From: Luzula sylvatica
Lineage: Eukaryota; Streptophyta; Magnoliopsida; Poales; Juncaceae
Direction: 5' to 3'
DNA length: 64,000 nucleotides
NCBI GenBank assembly: GCA_946800325.1
Contig: OX326957.1
Coordinates: 26,817,054 to 26,881,053, forward strand
The notes below the pieces were generated by a model. The model saw only the letters and a program-made list of their open reading frames with translations. It made no database searches and had not been told where the DNA came from. Each line of letters opens with the position of its first letter. The first letter of the stretch is position 1. The position numbers and the translations under genes are program-made. Shown piece by piece: positions 34,850 through 45,497 of this stretch.

Positions 34850-36066
34850 CTATAACCCATAACAAACAAAGAAAACCAGGAAAATACTAACCACGACAAA
34901 GGAGACCATGACATTGAGCTTATTGTTCAAATGCATGTGCCTTACAAAATCAGCGTATGTTTTCCAATTATAATAGTTCTTCTTTGTTTGCTTCGCGAGA
35001 CAAGATGAAAATAACTCATCAAGACCATCATCATAATTCACATATTCATTTTCGCATCTGAGTTAAATAAGAACAAATGAACTATATAAAAGATATCATA
35101 CATATCTGCTAGAAAAAATTAATAATTCGTCAATAATTAGGGTCACCATAGTAAGAATGTACCTTGTAATAGAGCCGAACTGTTTCGAGAAATGCTCGAT
35201 ATAGGCCTCTGCCAGTAACTTGCCTAATTTGACTTGAGATTGTGTCGTGAGGTGTAATTTGTCAGGATTTAGGGATAATCCCATCGCATCAACACAGACC
35301 AAATTTGTCATGCTCAACTCTAATTGGGCTTTTCTTACTTTATCAATGTTTCCCTTCTTCCCTGATGCTAGAGCTACCTGAAATACATAAAATTTCGAGT
35401 TAGAGAGCAATTACAGTCTAGTAGATAAAGCAAAGGAAAGAAAGTTTGTTAACCTGAATAAAAGGTAAGCACGGTAACTCGAGATCAGACCTGACATCAT
35501 TGATAAATTTCTTCAAATTGTCCCCGTAAGTCTCTGATGCATGATCCGAATCAGCATCACTCTCTCCTTGGTACCACAAAACAGCCTTAATCTCGCCCCC
35601 ATCTCCAATTTCTACTGACTCCTTTGCCCTTCTTATCATTCGGTTGTATAATTTTGATCCCTTTTTCCATTCTTCAATAGCTGTGCCTGTTTAACCCAAT
35701 TACCGAACGATAATGAATTTAGGCAACATAATTATCTATTGTGACCAAACTTTTAATTTATTTACCTCCTACAGCACAAGGTACCAGCCCAATGATAGAT
35801 CCAGTACCGATTTCCTTCAATAGTGCATTAGCAAAGCTCATACCAGGTCCCAGACCGCAAGTCTTCGTTTTTGCTTCTATATCAATATGCAGTGGATCTC
35901 GACCCTCTTCCCAAATGGAATTGACGGATAAGCGGCAGATCGGAGGAGAAGGGGCGCACTCAGGCGGTACCACACCGTCCCATAGGTACCGGTTGTGATG
36001 CCAAGACACACCACCTCGGCCTGACATGTTGCTCTGCCCCGCCAAGATGAACACTTGTTTCTTCAT
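34850..36066 (-). CDS. SASA-type carbohydrate esterase-like protein with a C-terminal membrane tail, 4 exons
   Basis: Exons 36066-35766, 35686-35454, 35377-35163 and 35057-34850; all introns are GT...AG (donors GTAAAT, GTTAAC, GTACAT) and the phases agree, giving 318 residues. Exons 1-3 are an SGNH-fold esterase of the plant At4g34215 type (sialate O-acetylesterase/SASA family): LAGQSNMSG with Ser12, WYQGESDA at 138-145, and the catalytic pair Asp217-x2-His220 in NPDKLHL. The family removes acetyl groups from glycans; the true plant substrate is unknown. There is no signal peptide at the N-terminus. Exon 4 adds about 68 residues that end in a hydrophobic segment (last 22 residues), like a tail anchor, which is unusual for this family of about 260 residues. 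If exon 4 is not used, the protein would end shortly after residue 249 by read-through. A hAT MITE lies 152 bp upstream. Confidence 0.85.
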
Positions 36067-36217
36067 TTTCTCGATTCAATCCGGAGAAATTCGCTCAGTT
36101 CTTTATAGACTTTTTTAAATGGCATCGATCGATCTGTTACAAATTACAAATTCGTTTATTTATAAGAAATTTGGAAGAAGAAATAAATGAGCGGTGACAT
36201 GAAGTAAGGCCTGCAAC

Positions 36218-36794
36218 TAGGGGTGTCAATGGAGTGGATATTGCCCGAACCGACCGAACCGTATTCGAAAAATATCCGGATCCGAAAATAAAATATCCGG
36301 ATCCGGATGGAACCGGATCCGGAACCGTATCCGTTTTTACGGGTATGAATCCGGATTTAGGAACTAAAATTTTGATGGATCCGGATCCGAATAAAATTTG
36401 TAAATGGATATCCGTTTTGTTGTAATCATGATCAAAATTATAGTAATAAATAATAGACAATAATTATATTTTAATTCACAATAATACATAATAATCAATA
36501 ATCACATATATATATGTATATATATATAATTTGTTTTAAAATTATAAAATAATCAAGATTCGAATTATAAAAATATTATTATATTATTAAGCATAGTATC
36601 CGTTTTAATATCCGAATATGATCCGTATCCGTATCCGTATCCGACAATATCCGAACCGTATCTGTATCCGTTTAATATCCGAACCGTATCCGGATCCGGG
36701 TAGTACCGTATTCGGATCCATATCCGAAAAAAAATATGGATATGGATCTGGTACGACCACTATCCGAACCGTATCCGAACCGTTGACACCCCTA
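36218..36794. mobile_element. hAT-type MITE (577 bp), same family as 13483-14082
   Basis: TIRs TAGGGGTGTCAATGG / TTGACACCCCTA; flanks CCTGCAAC (36210-36217) and CCTACAAC (36795-36802) form an 8-bp target duplication with one mismatch. ATCCGGATCCG and CCGAACCGTATCC repeats fill the ends. It sits in the promoter region of the esterase gene. Confidence 0.94.
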
Positions 36795-36929
36795 CCTACA
36801 ACCCCCCTCATTCTACCTAATTAAAGATGAAGGAATGCCCTTACGACCCCCCTCATTCTACCTAATTAAAGATGACACGATCCTTTTTGTCATAATTTAA
36901 GTGGAGTATTGAATAGGATAAGTATACCA

Positions 36930-37520
36930 TTGGTCAATTAAATATCTTATCTTTGTAATTTGGTAAATATAGTCTTTTATCTTTTAAATTTGATTCAATT
37001 AGATCAATACATTCATTAATTGATGACTGGACCGTTAATTTCTGACATGACATAATTGATGACAAGTCAGTCAACGACATGTCATATTTGATGACATGAC
37101 AACATAATATATTTTTAAATGTTTAAGTTGTGATAAGAGCCATTATAGCGTCGTTATTTAATAAATTACGAAATTTTGTTTTGGATATATTTTCACTACT
37201 TGTGCTATTGTGCCGTTATATAATTCATTGAAAAAATACATGATTTAATAGATCTATTTTAGTACCTCGGGAATTATATTTGTATTAAACAATATATTCA
37301 TAAATAAATAATTTATGTTGTCACGTCATCAAATATGACATATCATAAGTTGTCATGTCATCAAATATATTATGTCATAGATTGAAACGTCACAATTTAA
37401 TGGTCCAATCATCAGTTAATGCATGGAAGGATCCAATTGAACCAAATTAAAAAGATAAAAAAACTTGATTAATCAAATTAAAAAAAATTAAGTAATTTGA
37501 TTGAGCAATCTAAAATATTT
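36930..37520. repeat. Long fold-back element (arms about 200 bp)
   Basis: The left arm (TTTGATTCAATTAGATC ... GATGACTGGACCGTTAA ... GTCATATTTGATGACATGAC) is inverted in the right arm (TGACATATCATAAG ... TTTAATGGTCCAATCATC ... TCCAATTGAACCAAATTAA). The match is imperfect but continuous. No target duplication is assigned. An RNA read through it would form a long hairpin. Confidence 0.8.
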
Positions 37521-37749
37521 GGGACTTGGTTAAATTCTTCATAAAAATAAGGAACCAAAAGTAGATTTTTTTTCAAATACAGCATATCTTTTATCCATAC
37601 AGAATATAAAGATATAAAAAAATAAATAAGAAAAGATAGAGCCGAGCAACCAGACAGTTAACAACTCCAAAATGCATCCGAAGTTCGTTTCTCCGAACAG
37701 TGGACAACATTCAATCATGGACGATCGTTTTGTCATTTATATACTTCAA

Positions 37750-38510
37750 AGGCCAATGCACACAAAGATACTATTTTCCAAGTTTTTTTCTCAAAAAAAT
37801 GATTGTAATTGAATACGAACAAATGAAAAATATTTAATTTTCAAGTTTTTACTAAAATTGCCTTTGAAATCTAACGAATACACACTACTCGTATTTCCAG
37901 ACAAAAATATCATAATAAAAGTAACATAAGCAAAATATTTCATTTGATCATTATCTAAGTTGAAGTCCTAACACATGCAAAATACTTAATTTCGAATTGT
38001 TCACATACTAAAAAAAGCCGAACCATGCAATATACACATTTTTTAAGTTTTGAAAATACACGTAAAATGTTATATTTCAGTTTTTTCTCAAAAGTACGTT
38101 CAAGATTAACATATGCAAAATGTTCAATTTAAAAAATAAACACATGCAAAAAATACTTTAAAGTTCTTTTGTAAGAAAATAGTGTTATTAAACCCTATCA
38201 CATGTAAAAAAAAAAAAGTTCCAACGGCTCATACAATTCAAGTTATTTAGAAAATAAAAGTTTAACACATGCAAAATACTCAATTTATGTATTTTTTTTA
38301 CCTCAAGAAAAATCATAATAGAAAACACGTGAAAAATAGTTGATTTTTTAAAAATTGAAAGCCAACACAAATGTAAAATATTTGATTTTTATATTTCGAA
38401 ATCTAATGCATGCAAAATATCAATTTATCATATTTTTTTCTCAAAAGTGAATTATATAAATACGAACGAGCATATGCAAAACGTTGATACTGAACATGCA
38501 AAATACTCAT
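37750..38510. repeat. Degenerate AT-rich minisatellite
   Basis: Loose units of about 50-70 bp built from AACACATGCAAAATACT, CAATTT and TTTTTTCTCAAAA recur about ten times. A detached part of the same repeat lies to the right of the LINE (45680-45859). Confidence 0.75.
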
Positions 38511-39229
38511 ATAAAAGTTGAAATAACATATCTACATCAAAAATGTTGTAATAATATTTAAAATACATATTGATATCACAAATAATCCATTCACATTGAA
38601 TGACTAGAAAAGGTAGATTGACACTAAAATAATAGTATTTGGTACTCAAAATAGATTGACGAGATGAAGACATTATATTTGCATTAAAAATTATTTTAGC
38701 GTTACAAAGTATATATGGACAAATATTTTGTTAATTAAAAGAAAAATATTTTTAATTAACAACCTTCGATTTGTTCTCGGCTTTAAAAAATAGAACTTAT
38801 TTAAAAATAAAAATTCATTAAGAAAAGTTAAAAACAAAAACAAAAACAAAAACAAAAAAAAAAAGCAAAAGTTATGGATCACGAGTAGGTATAATGTTCC
38901 GCAACAGAATATCGCAACAGGATTAGTAGAATGACACGTATGAAATCTCATTCACTCACATTCAATCACATTAATCGATATCAAATTAAACGATATTAAG
39001 AAAATATATAATTGTCAAGACATCGTATGTTTTTAGCATATTGTGAAAGTATGTCGTCCATACTCAACGAGTAGTACTAGTGCCTAATCATGTTTAGGAA
39101 AAATGAGGCAACGAAGGCAAAGGCTAATAATAACACGGGCTTTGGTAAAGAATCTTCATGGGCTCAGTTTGGAATGGGCTGTTGAGGGGTTCCAGTTTTA
39201 TGAAGGAAAAACAATACTGTGGTGAAATA
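38511..39229. other. AT-rich intergenic DNA upstream of the U5 gene
   Basis: Low-complexity tracts (for example an AAACAAAAAC run near 38830) and no gene. Confidence 0.55.
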
Positions 39230-39240
39230 ATCCCACCACG
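39230..39240 (+). promoter_or_regulatory. Upstream sequence element (USE) of the U5 snRNA gene
   Basis: ATCCCACCACG matches the plant USE consensus RTCCCACATCG at 9 of 11 positions. The gap to the TATA box at 39275 is 34 bp, the pol II snRNA spacing in plants (pol III genes use about one helical turn less). Confidence 0.75.
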
Positions 39241-39274
39241 CATTATGCAAATATTTGCTCATCAAGTCTCCTTT

Positions 39275-39280
39275 TATAAA
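39275..39280 (+). promoter_or_regulatory. TATA box of the U5 snRNA gene
   Basis: TATAAA, about 30 bp before the inferred transcript start. Confidence 0.75.
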
Positions 39281-39304
39281 CACCTTCACTAAGTTCAGTT
39301 GAGT

Positions 39305-39433
39305 CATGGAGCTGTGTGGTGTGCACAAAGCGAACTATTCTTTCGCCTTTTACTAAAGAATACCGTGTGCACTCCACTTTTAAGCAGCATACTCTTAATT
39401 TTTTTAGGGTGTCTTTCTCTTAGAACTGACCCC
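39305..39433 (+). ncRNA. U5: U5 spliceosomal snRNA
   Basis: The invariant U5 loop 1 (CGCCTTTTACT, 39344-39354) is closed by a perfect 8-bp stem TATTCTTT/AAAGAATA (39336-39343 and 39355-39362). An outer stem (39316-39326 with 39367-39377, ten pairs and one U-U) forms stem I. The Sm-binding site AATTTTTTTAG lies at 39397-39407, followed by a weak 3' hairpin GGGT...ACCC. A USE and TATA box lie upstream at pol II spacing. U5 is the core RNA of the U5 snRNP and of the tri-snRNP; loop 1 aligns the exon ends during splicing. The exact 5' and 3' ends are inferred (about 30 bp from the TATA; end of the hairpin). Every key element is intact, so it may be expressed, but plant genomes carry several U5 copies and this could be a minor variant. 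Confidence 0.88.
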
Positions 39434-39790
39434 AACAAATTCAATGTAAAATATTTGGTTTCTTAGGATTTTTCGAACTCATTCTTATCTCTGTTAACAG
39501 GATAAAGATTGAGCTTTTCAGTCCATAACTCCAGATCACAGCCTCAATTGTTGAGGCAGTGTGCATTTAAGTGAGAGGTTAAAATTGAACTTTTCATCTA
39601 CTAACTCATGGGATGGATCAACTCCAAAGCTGAAGAGACATACATGCATTCCTTCATTCCGCTCGAATCTCGTATCATCCATCGATCATTCGATGATTCA
39701 ACTCTTTTTTTTGTACCCCATGTCCTCATTTGCAATGGCATCATTGTCAGTATTGGACTAAGTCTCTTTATCTTATGTCTTCCGAAAAAA
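39434..39790. other. Downstream of U5, no gene seen
   Basis: Only short open frames. A CA...ATGTAAA sequence just after the RNA (about 39433-39450) could be the plant snRNA 3' box, but the match is weak. Confidence 0.45.
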
Positions 39791-39885
39791 TTATACATTA
39801 CAGAGATTGAGAGAAAAGTGTCATGAATCGTTCTAGAGAGAAATAGCGCTGCAAAGAAGTTGGCATTTTTGCGATCTGGCAGAGA
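39791..39885. repeat. 95-bp direct repeat, left copy
   Basis: Starts TTATACATTACAGAGATTGA and ends GCGATCTGGCAGAGA. It matches 45860-45954 in 93 of 95 positions. The interval between contains the L1 LINE and part of a minisatellite. Confidence 0.93.
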
Positions 39886-40140
39886 TATAAATTACATAAA
39901 AAAGAAGCTGGCTCATGTCTGATTATATAAATTACATAAAATCTCATAATGTGTTACCAAATTGGATTCTTTTTTTAATCGATTTTAATATAATTAGTGG
40001 TTCTGTAGGCAAATAATTGCATGTAAGTGATGATATAGAGATGGTTCGCAAAGGAGCATAGACGGATCTATTAGCCTTCTTAAATCCGGTGAAGATCCGT
40101 CGCTGCAAGGGAGCAAAGAATTACTCATGGAGATTTTAAA
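39886..40140 (+). other. Probable LINE 5' region
   Basis: No gene. The LINE 5' end must lie here, but I could not fix it because no target duplication matches the sequence after its poly-A tail. Confidence 0.45.
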
Positions 40141-42108
40141 ATGTTGTATTTAAAAATTAATAGACCAACGATGCAACCAACAACACGCAGCGAAGCTCCT
40201 ATTTCATGCATGGATGGGCTGCCGCTTGATCCCCTGACACCACGCGGCACTCTTGGAGAGGTCGGACTACCAGCCAATAGGCCCGACGAAATCCCTGTTT
40301 TCGTCAAACAAGGTGCCAGACACATAAATGAACTAGCTCGACTTCGACAAGCCATCGTGTTAGATGCCACCTACGTGCCGAATCACAACTTGAATGCAAT
40401 CGATCTTCTTCTTCGTAGAATTCTCCGAGGTGAGAACCAATATAATCTCTTCTACAGGGGTCGGAATCGTTATATTCTGGTGCTGCCGGAAGAGCTCGAC
40501 CATGACGAAGTGCTCGCCAACAGTTTGTTGCCTCTCCGTCGGGCAAACTTCATCATATTTAAATGGGAACCATCGATCGATGCGGAGAAAGTCGATCTAA
40601 CTTATCGTGTATGGATTCAGCTATACAATTACCCTCTTCACGGTTGGCATTTTGAAGATCTAGCCACAGCGGTTAGTCCATTTGGTATCATTCTTAATCA
40701 CAGCCCGCTCGAGAATCTGACGTCTATGGAATACGTCATGGTAGTCGTTGGTGTATCGGACCTGAGCCACGTTCCGAGAGCGGTTGGACTGTGGGCTGGT
40801 GGACTCAAATACCGGGTCCCTCTAATGGTAGCAGGACGAATTGTCGAGCCAATACAATACGCCACTCCCACCGACCCATCACCCAATCAAGACGCCTACG
40901 ACGACATCATGCTCGACATCATGGAAACGAGCAAGCACTCATCATCCGAGGACACCCCATACCACTTGCAAGAACTGGGTAAGCCTGACTCTGAATCCTC
41001 CATTGAAACAATAAAGCAACCGCAACAACCATCACCTCCGCCCGGTAAGGTCATGGTGGATATCGAGTTTCTCCAGAAGCTGTGCACTTTAGCAAGGGAC
41101 TTGATTCCGACGACCTCCGTCGGTACGAAAAAACCATCCGCCACACCGGTTGGAACCTCCTCGTCGAGATCCACCGTGAAAAAACAGACAAAGGCAGGTC
41201 CGGACAAAAAACGTCCCAAATTAGCTTTTTCAGGCTCTCTAGCAGCTGCCAGAAATCGCTCAGCAGGCATTTCGATCAGAGAAAGAGAAGGACAGGAGCA
41301 GAACATACGTACGCATGGTACAGCCAGAGGTCAGACTCAAGAACAGTCCAACACGCCAAACGAGGCTACAAACCTGGTCTCGGGTTCAGGCCTGGCGAGG
41401 GGGTCAGAGGAAGTCGCTAATTGCCAAGAAGCGTGCTATCTGGCACGTCGAAAAGAAGCAGCCAAGGGCAAGAAGCATGTAATAGAAGAAGAAGCTTCTG
41501 ACTCCTCAGATGACTCAGGTATGGCATTTAATGCTCCTATTCTAATTACAAATAGCAATTCTCGAAATAATCAAGGCACATCTGTCAAAAAGAAAAAACA
41601 AAAACATATTATTAAAAAGGAACTCAAACTTATGGCCCATTCAAAGTTCTTAAGGGCCCAATTCTTTAAAAGGCAATTAAAAATGGCAAAGCTCAAATCA
41701 AAGTCAAAAACCGAGAAAAAGAAAAATCATAAATTGGGCCAGGCTCAGGCCGATCCGAATCTCTCATCTGACCTTGTAGTGGAAACTATATCCAAAAAAG
41801 CAACTAATTTATCCAAGAAACAAGATATCTTAGTTGCATTGGCCAAAGACTCTATTCTCCCTAATACACTATCCAGTGCATCTATCTCGGAAATTCACAA
41901 ATTATGTGGAATAGTCAACATGGAAGCCAATGAACAAACTGACATCTCAAATAATTCAAAATCAATCGATATAAACATGCCTATTATATTGTTAAAAAAG
42001 CCAAAAAACCTCAGGAAACTAACAAACAAACTTCCAAATTCTGTAGACAATTATGGATCGGCGGACCTCAATGGCTCCGAGGGGATGGACGAGGTGGACT
42101 ATGACTAG
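40141..42108 (+). CDS. L1 LINE ORF1 protein
   Basis: Open frame of 655 codons. The N-terminal half resembles the DUF4283-type RNA-binding domain of plant L1 ORF1 (RYILVLPEEL ... RRANFIIFKWEPS ... YRVWIQLYNYPLHGWHFEDL, about residues 115-175). A C-terminal Lys/Ser/Gln-rich tail is without zinc knuckles. In this family ORF1 binds the LINE RNA and forms the ribonucleoprotein with ORF2. The ATG at 40141 gives the longest product; the ATG at 40171 (MQPTTRSE) is an alternative. ORF1 ends 50 bp before ORF2, the usual plant L1 layout. It has no internal stop. Confidence 0.85.
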   Translation: MLYLKINRPTMQPTTRSEAPISCMDGLPLDPLTPRGTLGEVGLPANRPDEIPVFVKQGARHINELARLRQAIVLDATYVPNHNLNAIDLLLRRILRGENQYNLFYRGRNRYILVLPEELDHDEVLANSLLPLRRANFIIFKWEPSIDAEKVDLTYRVWIQLYNYPLHGWHFEDLATAVSPFGIILNHSPLENLTSMEYVMVVVGVSDLSHVPRAVGLWAGGLKYRVPLMVAGRIVEPIQYATPTDPSPNQDAYDDIMLDIMETSKHSSSEDTPYHLQELGKPDSESSIETIKQPQQPSPPPGKVMVDIEFLQKLCTLARDLIPTTSVGTKKPSATPVGTSSSRSTVKKQTKAGPDKKRPKLAFSGSLAAARNRSAGISIREREGQEQNIRTHGTARGQTQEQSNTPNEATNLVSGSGLARGSEEVANCQEACYLARRKEAAKGKKHVIEEEASDSSDDSGMAFNAPILITNSNSRNNQGTSVKKKKQKHIIKKELKLMAHSKFLRAQFFKRQLKMAKLKSKSKTEKKKNHKLGQAQADPNLSSDLVVETISKKATNLSKKQDILVALAKDSILPNTLSSASISEIHKLCGIVNMEANEQTDISNNSKSIDINMPIILLKKPKNLRKLTNKLPNSVDNYGSADLNGSEGMDEVDYD

Positions 42109-42158
42109 GATCCGGAACACTTCTTATCTCTCTATGGTTCAGGAAACTTAATTATTTT

Positions 42159-45100
42159 ATGTTGAACTTATCTATTTTTTCTTGGAATGTAAGAGGTTTA
42201 GGTTGTCTAGACAAATGTAATATTATTAAAGATTCTATTAGAGATTCAAAATGTAATATTATTTGTCTACAAGAAACTAAATGGAACTCACCAACTTTGT
42301 TTAATTTGCGCCAAATTTGTACCGCATCTTTTAAAAATTTTGCTTTCAAAAACGCAAATGGAACACGGGGTGGTATACTTACCACATGGAATGACAATTT
42401 AACTCTCATCAACGAATTCTCACTTTCTTTCTCTACAAACACTCACCTAAAAACCAATGGGGGTTTCGAATTCTTATTAACTAATGTATATGGACCCACT
42501 CAAGATAACCTAAAAGGCGATTTTTTGCGAGAGCTACTATCTATCAAAGAGCTAAATAACAAACCCTGGATTCTTATAGGGGATTTTAACTTTCTTCGAA
42601 CCCCCCTGGATACAACTGGGCAGATTGCTTCTATGGCTCATATGAACAACTTCAATACTATGATAAACAATCTAGAAATAATCGAGGTGCCGACTCTCGG
42701 TAGGAAATATACATGGTCTAGTAAACGGATTGCCCCGACTCTATCAATCCTGGATCGAGCCTTCTTATCTCATAACTTCATGACTTTAAACACACACCAT
42801 GTATTCGAGGATCTTCCAATGATCACCTCCGATCATTCTCCGCTAAAATTGTCTATAAAAACAAACTCTTCTAGGCCGAGATCACTACCTAAATTTGAAA
42901 GGAAATGGTTAACTTTTCAAGAATGTCATGCCATTGTGGCAGAAACTTGGCATATTCCTACCAACAGGTCACTTAATCCAATTGCCTCTTACACCGAAAA
43001 ATTAGCTAATACTCTAAAAAGGTTAAACGAATGGGCAAAAGGACAATTCTCCTCTGACAATACTCACATCACTAATTGTAAGGAGTTTGTGCGCATTTTA
43101 GATCGCACGGAAGAAACTAGGAACTTATCTCAAACGGAATTCAAATTACGTATAACTCTGAAGGAAAGATTACATATGTTAATCTCACTCAAAGAACAAA
43201 GGTGGCAACAACGTTCGTCATGTACATGGCTTAAATTGGGGGACAATAATACATCTTATTTTCACGCAATCGCCTCGTCAAGAAGAATACGAAACACAAT
43301 TAATTCTCTAATGATAGACGGGCATAACATAACGGACCCGAAACTCATAGCCAAGGCATGTACAGACTACTTTTCATCTATAATGGGTACATCAAATGGT
43401 GAACAACTTATCTACAATCTATCACTTTTATATCCGCACCACCTAAGGGTACCCGGGTTTGATATCCTCGCTGCCCCGTTCACAGAGGCCGAAATAGACC
43501 TCGTCGTCTCTAATCTCCCGAAAGGCAAAGCATCCGGTCCCGATGGATTACCGGCCGAATTCCTACAATCTTTTTGGCATATAATCAAGGGCGACATATA
43601 TACGATTTTTTTCCAATTTTGGGAAAATCGTATAAATCTTAAAAGCATCAACAAGGCATCCATATCACTAATACCAAAAATAGAAAGACCCGACTCTCTA
43701 AGCGACTATCGTCCAATTAGTTGTATTAACTCTCCGATTAAGCTAATCTCCAAAGTGTTAGCAAATCGCCTACAACCGTTCATGCCATCCCTCATTTCCA
43801 AGAGGCAAACGGCCTTCATCAAGGATCGATCAATCATAGAAACTTTCCTATCAACTAGAGAAATCCTCTCTCTATACCATCGTAGGAAAATACCGGCCGT
43901 AATGATTAAGGTGGATTTTAAAAAGGCGTTTGATAATCTATCATGGTCATATCTATCCAAAATCCTAGAAGTTAGAGGCTTCTCGCCTCGATGGATAAAG
44001 TGGATCACGGAGTTACTAGCAACCTCATCCTCCTTTCCGGTTGCCAACGGTTGGCGTGGGCCCACGTTCAAACACCGTAGGGGGTTGAGGCAAGGAGACC
44101 CTCTTTCGCCGTACTTATTTAACATTGCAACCGACTCACTACAAAGGATGATTCATAATGTGTCCCCCCTTTTGACATGTACCGCATCCATAGCCCCACA
44201 AGCATTGCAATATGCGGACGATACAATTATTTTCGTTGAAGCTCATCCAACGAACTTGCGTATCATCTCCGAGGTACTCTCTCTTTTCTCCACGATCACC
44301 GGACTACAAATCAATTATGACAAATCCGCCTTCGTTCCTATAGCCGTACCGGACACTCATCACCCTATCATTCAACAAATATTGGGGTGTCCAAAAAAAT
44401 TCTTGCCTCTAAAATATTTAGGACTACCCCTATCTATAAGGAAGCCTCGCAAAGTAGCATTTCAACCTCTAATACTAGCATTTCAAAAGAGATTGGCCAT
44501 ATGGAAAGGGAGACTATTATCTCTAGGTGGGCGATTAACACTCGCAAAATCGGTCCTTAACGCTCTCCCTATCCATTATATGCAAGCTTTCAAGCTCCCG
44601 AAATATCTAATAAAGGATCTTAATAGAATTACTAGGAGCTTTTTATGGAAAGGAAATGAATCTTGTTCGGGTGGGGCATGTTTAGTAAATTGGGAACGGG
44701 TATGCCTCCCAATCACAAATGGCGGTCTCGGGTTGGCCCACCTTGAAACGAAAAATGATGCCCTACTTGCAAAATGGTTGGGATTTATACTTAGGCCAAA
44801 TGATGGCCTTTGGCACGAATCAATACAAGCGATTTATGGGTTATCAAGGGCGAGATCGATCCATAATATCCCGCGGGCATCCACTTCTTTCTTTGTGAAA
44901 GACATCATTAAATTAGGTAACTTTCTCGACATCTCCTTTCACAACGATGGCACCAATCTTACATGGAGATGGTCCTCCAATGGCACATTCACAACAAACT
45001 CCGCATACAAAATGTTACGGAACCCGGGCATCAAAATTCCATGGAATGTTTATCTATGGCGAACTAAATGTCCCGCGAAAATAAAATTTTTTGCGTGGCT

Positions 45101-45497
45101 TTGGTTCCAAAACAAACTACTAACCGCCGATAATCTTCAAAAACGAAATTGGCCGAACAATACTAATTGCCCGAATTGTTCTCAAAATGTCGAGACCGTG
45201 GACCACCTTTTATGGGAATGCCCATTTGCATCCTTTCTATGGAATAAATACTCACGAAGCCTCGCCATCAACCTCCATCCACACTTGCAGCCATTACAAT
45301 GCTGGCTCGCGGTTAGATCAAACCTAGGCGGCCCTCAACGTCGGAGTTGGGACGCGAATTTCATGGCAATTGCGTGGAATATTTGGAAACAACGAAACGC
45401 TCGAATATTCTCGCGCAAGCATGCAACTCCACAAGTAACCTTCAAGTCGGCGATATATGAAGCTTCACAGTGGCTAAGGGCACTCACCAACACCTAA
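42159..45497 (+). CDS. L1 LINE ORF2: endonuclease-reverse transcriptase
   Basis: Uninterrupted frame of 1112 codons. Order: apurinic-type endonuclease (residues 1-230; SWNVRGLG, LQETKW, IGDFN, SDHSPL), a linker, the reverse transcriptase (about 445-720; GKASGPDGLPAEF, SDYRPISCINSPIKLISKVL, KVDFKKAFDNLSW, GLRQGDPLSPYLF and catalytic YADD near 685), then a zf-RVT cysteine/histidine domain (about 948-1045; CPAKIKFFAWLW, CPNCSQNVETVDHLLWECPF). It nicks target DNA and primes reverse transcription of its own RNA. All catalytic blocks look intact, so this copy could be or recently was mobile. It lacks a C-terminal RNase H, unlike the relic at 56627-57885. Confidence 0.93.
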   Translation: MLNLSIFSWNVRGLGCLDKCNIIKDSIRDSKCNIICLQETKWNSPTLFNLRQICTASFKNFAFKNANGTRGGILTTWNDNLTLINEFSLSFSTNTHLKTNGGFEFLLTNVYGPTQDNLKGDFLRELLSIKELNNKPWILIGDFNFLRTPLDTTGQIASMAHMNNFNTMINNLEIIEVPTLGRKYTWSSKRIAPTLSILDRAFLSHNFMTLNTHHVFEDLPMITSDHSPLKLSIKTNSSRPRSLPKFERKWLTFQECHAIVAETWHIPTNRSLNPIASYTEKLANTLKRLNEWAKGQFSSDNTHITNCKEFVRILDRTEETRNLSQTEFKLRITLKERLHMLISLKEQRWQQRSSCTWLKLGDNNTSYFHAIASSRRIRNTINSLMIDGHNITDPKLIAKACTDYFSSIMGTSNGEQLIYNLSLLYPHHLRVPGFDILAAPFTEAEIDLVVSNLPKGKASGPDGLPAEFLQSFWHIIKGDIYTIFFQFWENRINLKSINKASISLIPKIERPDSLSDYRPISCINSPIKLISKVLANRLQPFMPSLISKRQTAFIKDRSIIETFLSTREILSLYHRRKIPAVMIKVDFKKAFDNLSWSYLSKILEVRGFSPRWIKWITELLATSSSFPVANGWRGPTFKHRRGLRQGDPLSPYLFNIATDSLQRMIHNVSPLLTCTASIAPQALQYADDTIIFVEAHPTNLRIISEVLSLFSTITGLQINYDKSAFVPIAVPDTHHPIIQQILGCPKKFLPLKYLGLPLSIRKPRKVAFQPLILAFQKRLAIWKGRLLSLGGRLTLAKSVLNALPIHYMQAFKLPKYLIKDLNRITRSFLWKGNESCSGGACLVNWERVCLPITNGGLGLAHLETKNDALLAKWLGFILRPNDGLWHESIQAIYGLSRARSIHNIPRASTSFFVKDIIKLGNFLDISFHNDGTNLTWRWSSNGTFTTNSAYKMLRNPGIKIPWNVYLWRTKCPAKIKFFAWLWFQNKLLTADNLQKRNWPNNTNCPNCSQNVETVDHLLWECPFASFLWNKYSRSLAINLHPHLQPLQCWLAVRSNLGGPQRRSWDANFMAIAWNIWKQRNARIFSRKHATPQVTFKSAIYEASQWLRALTNT

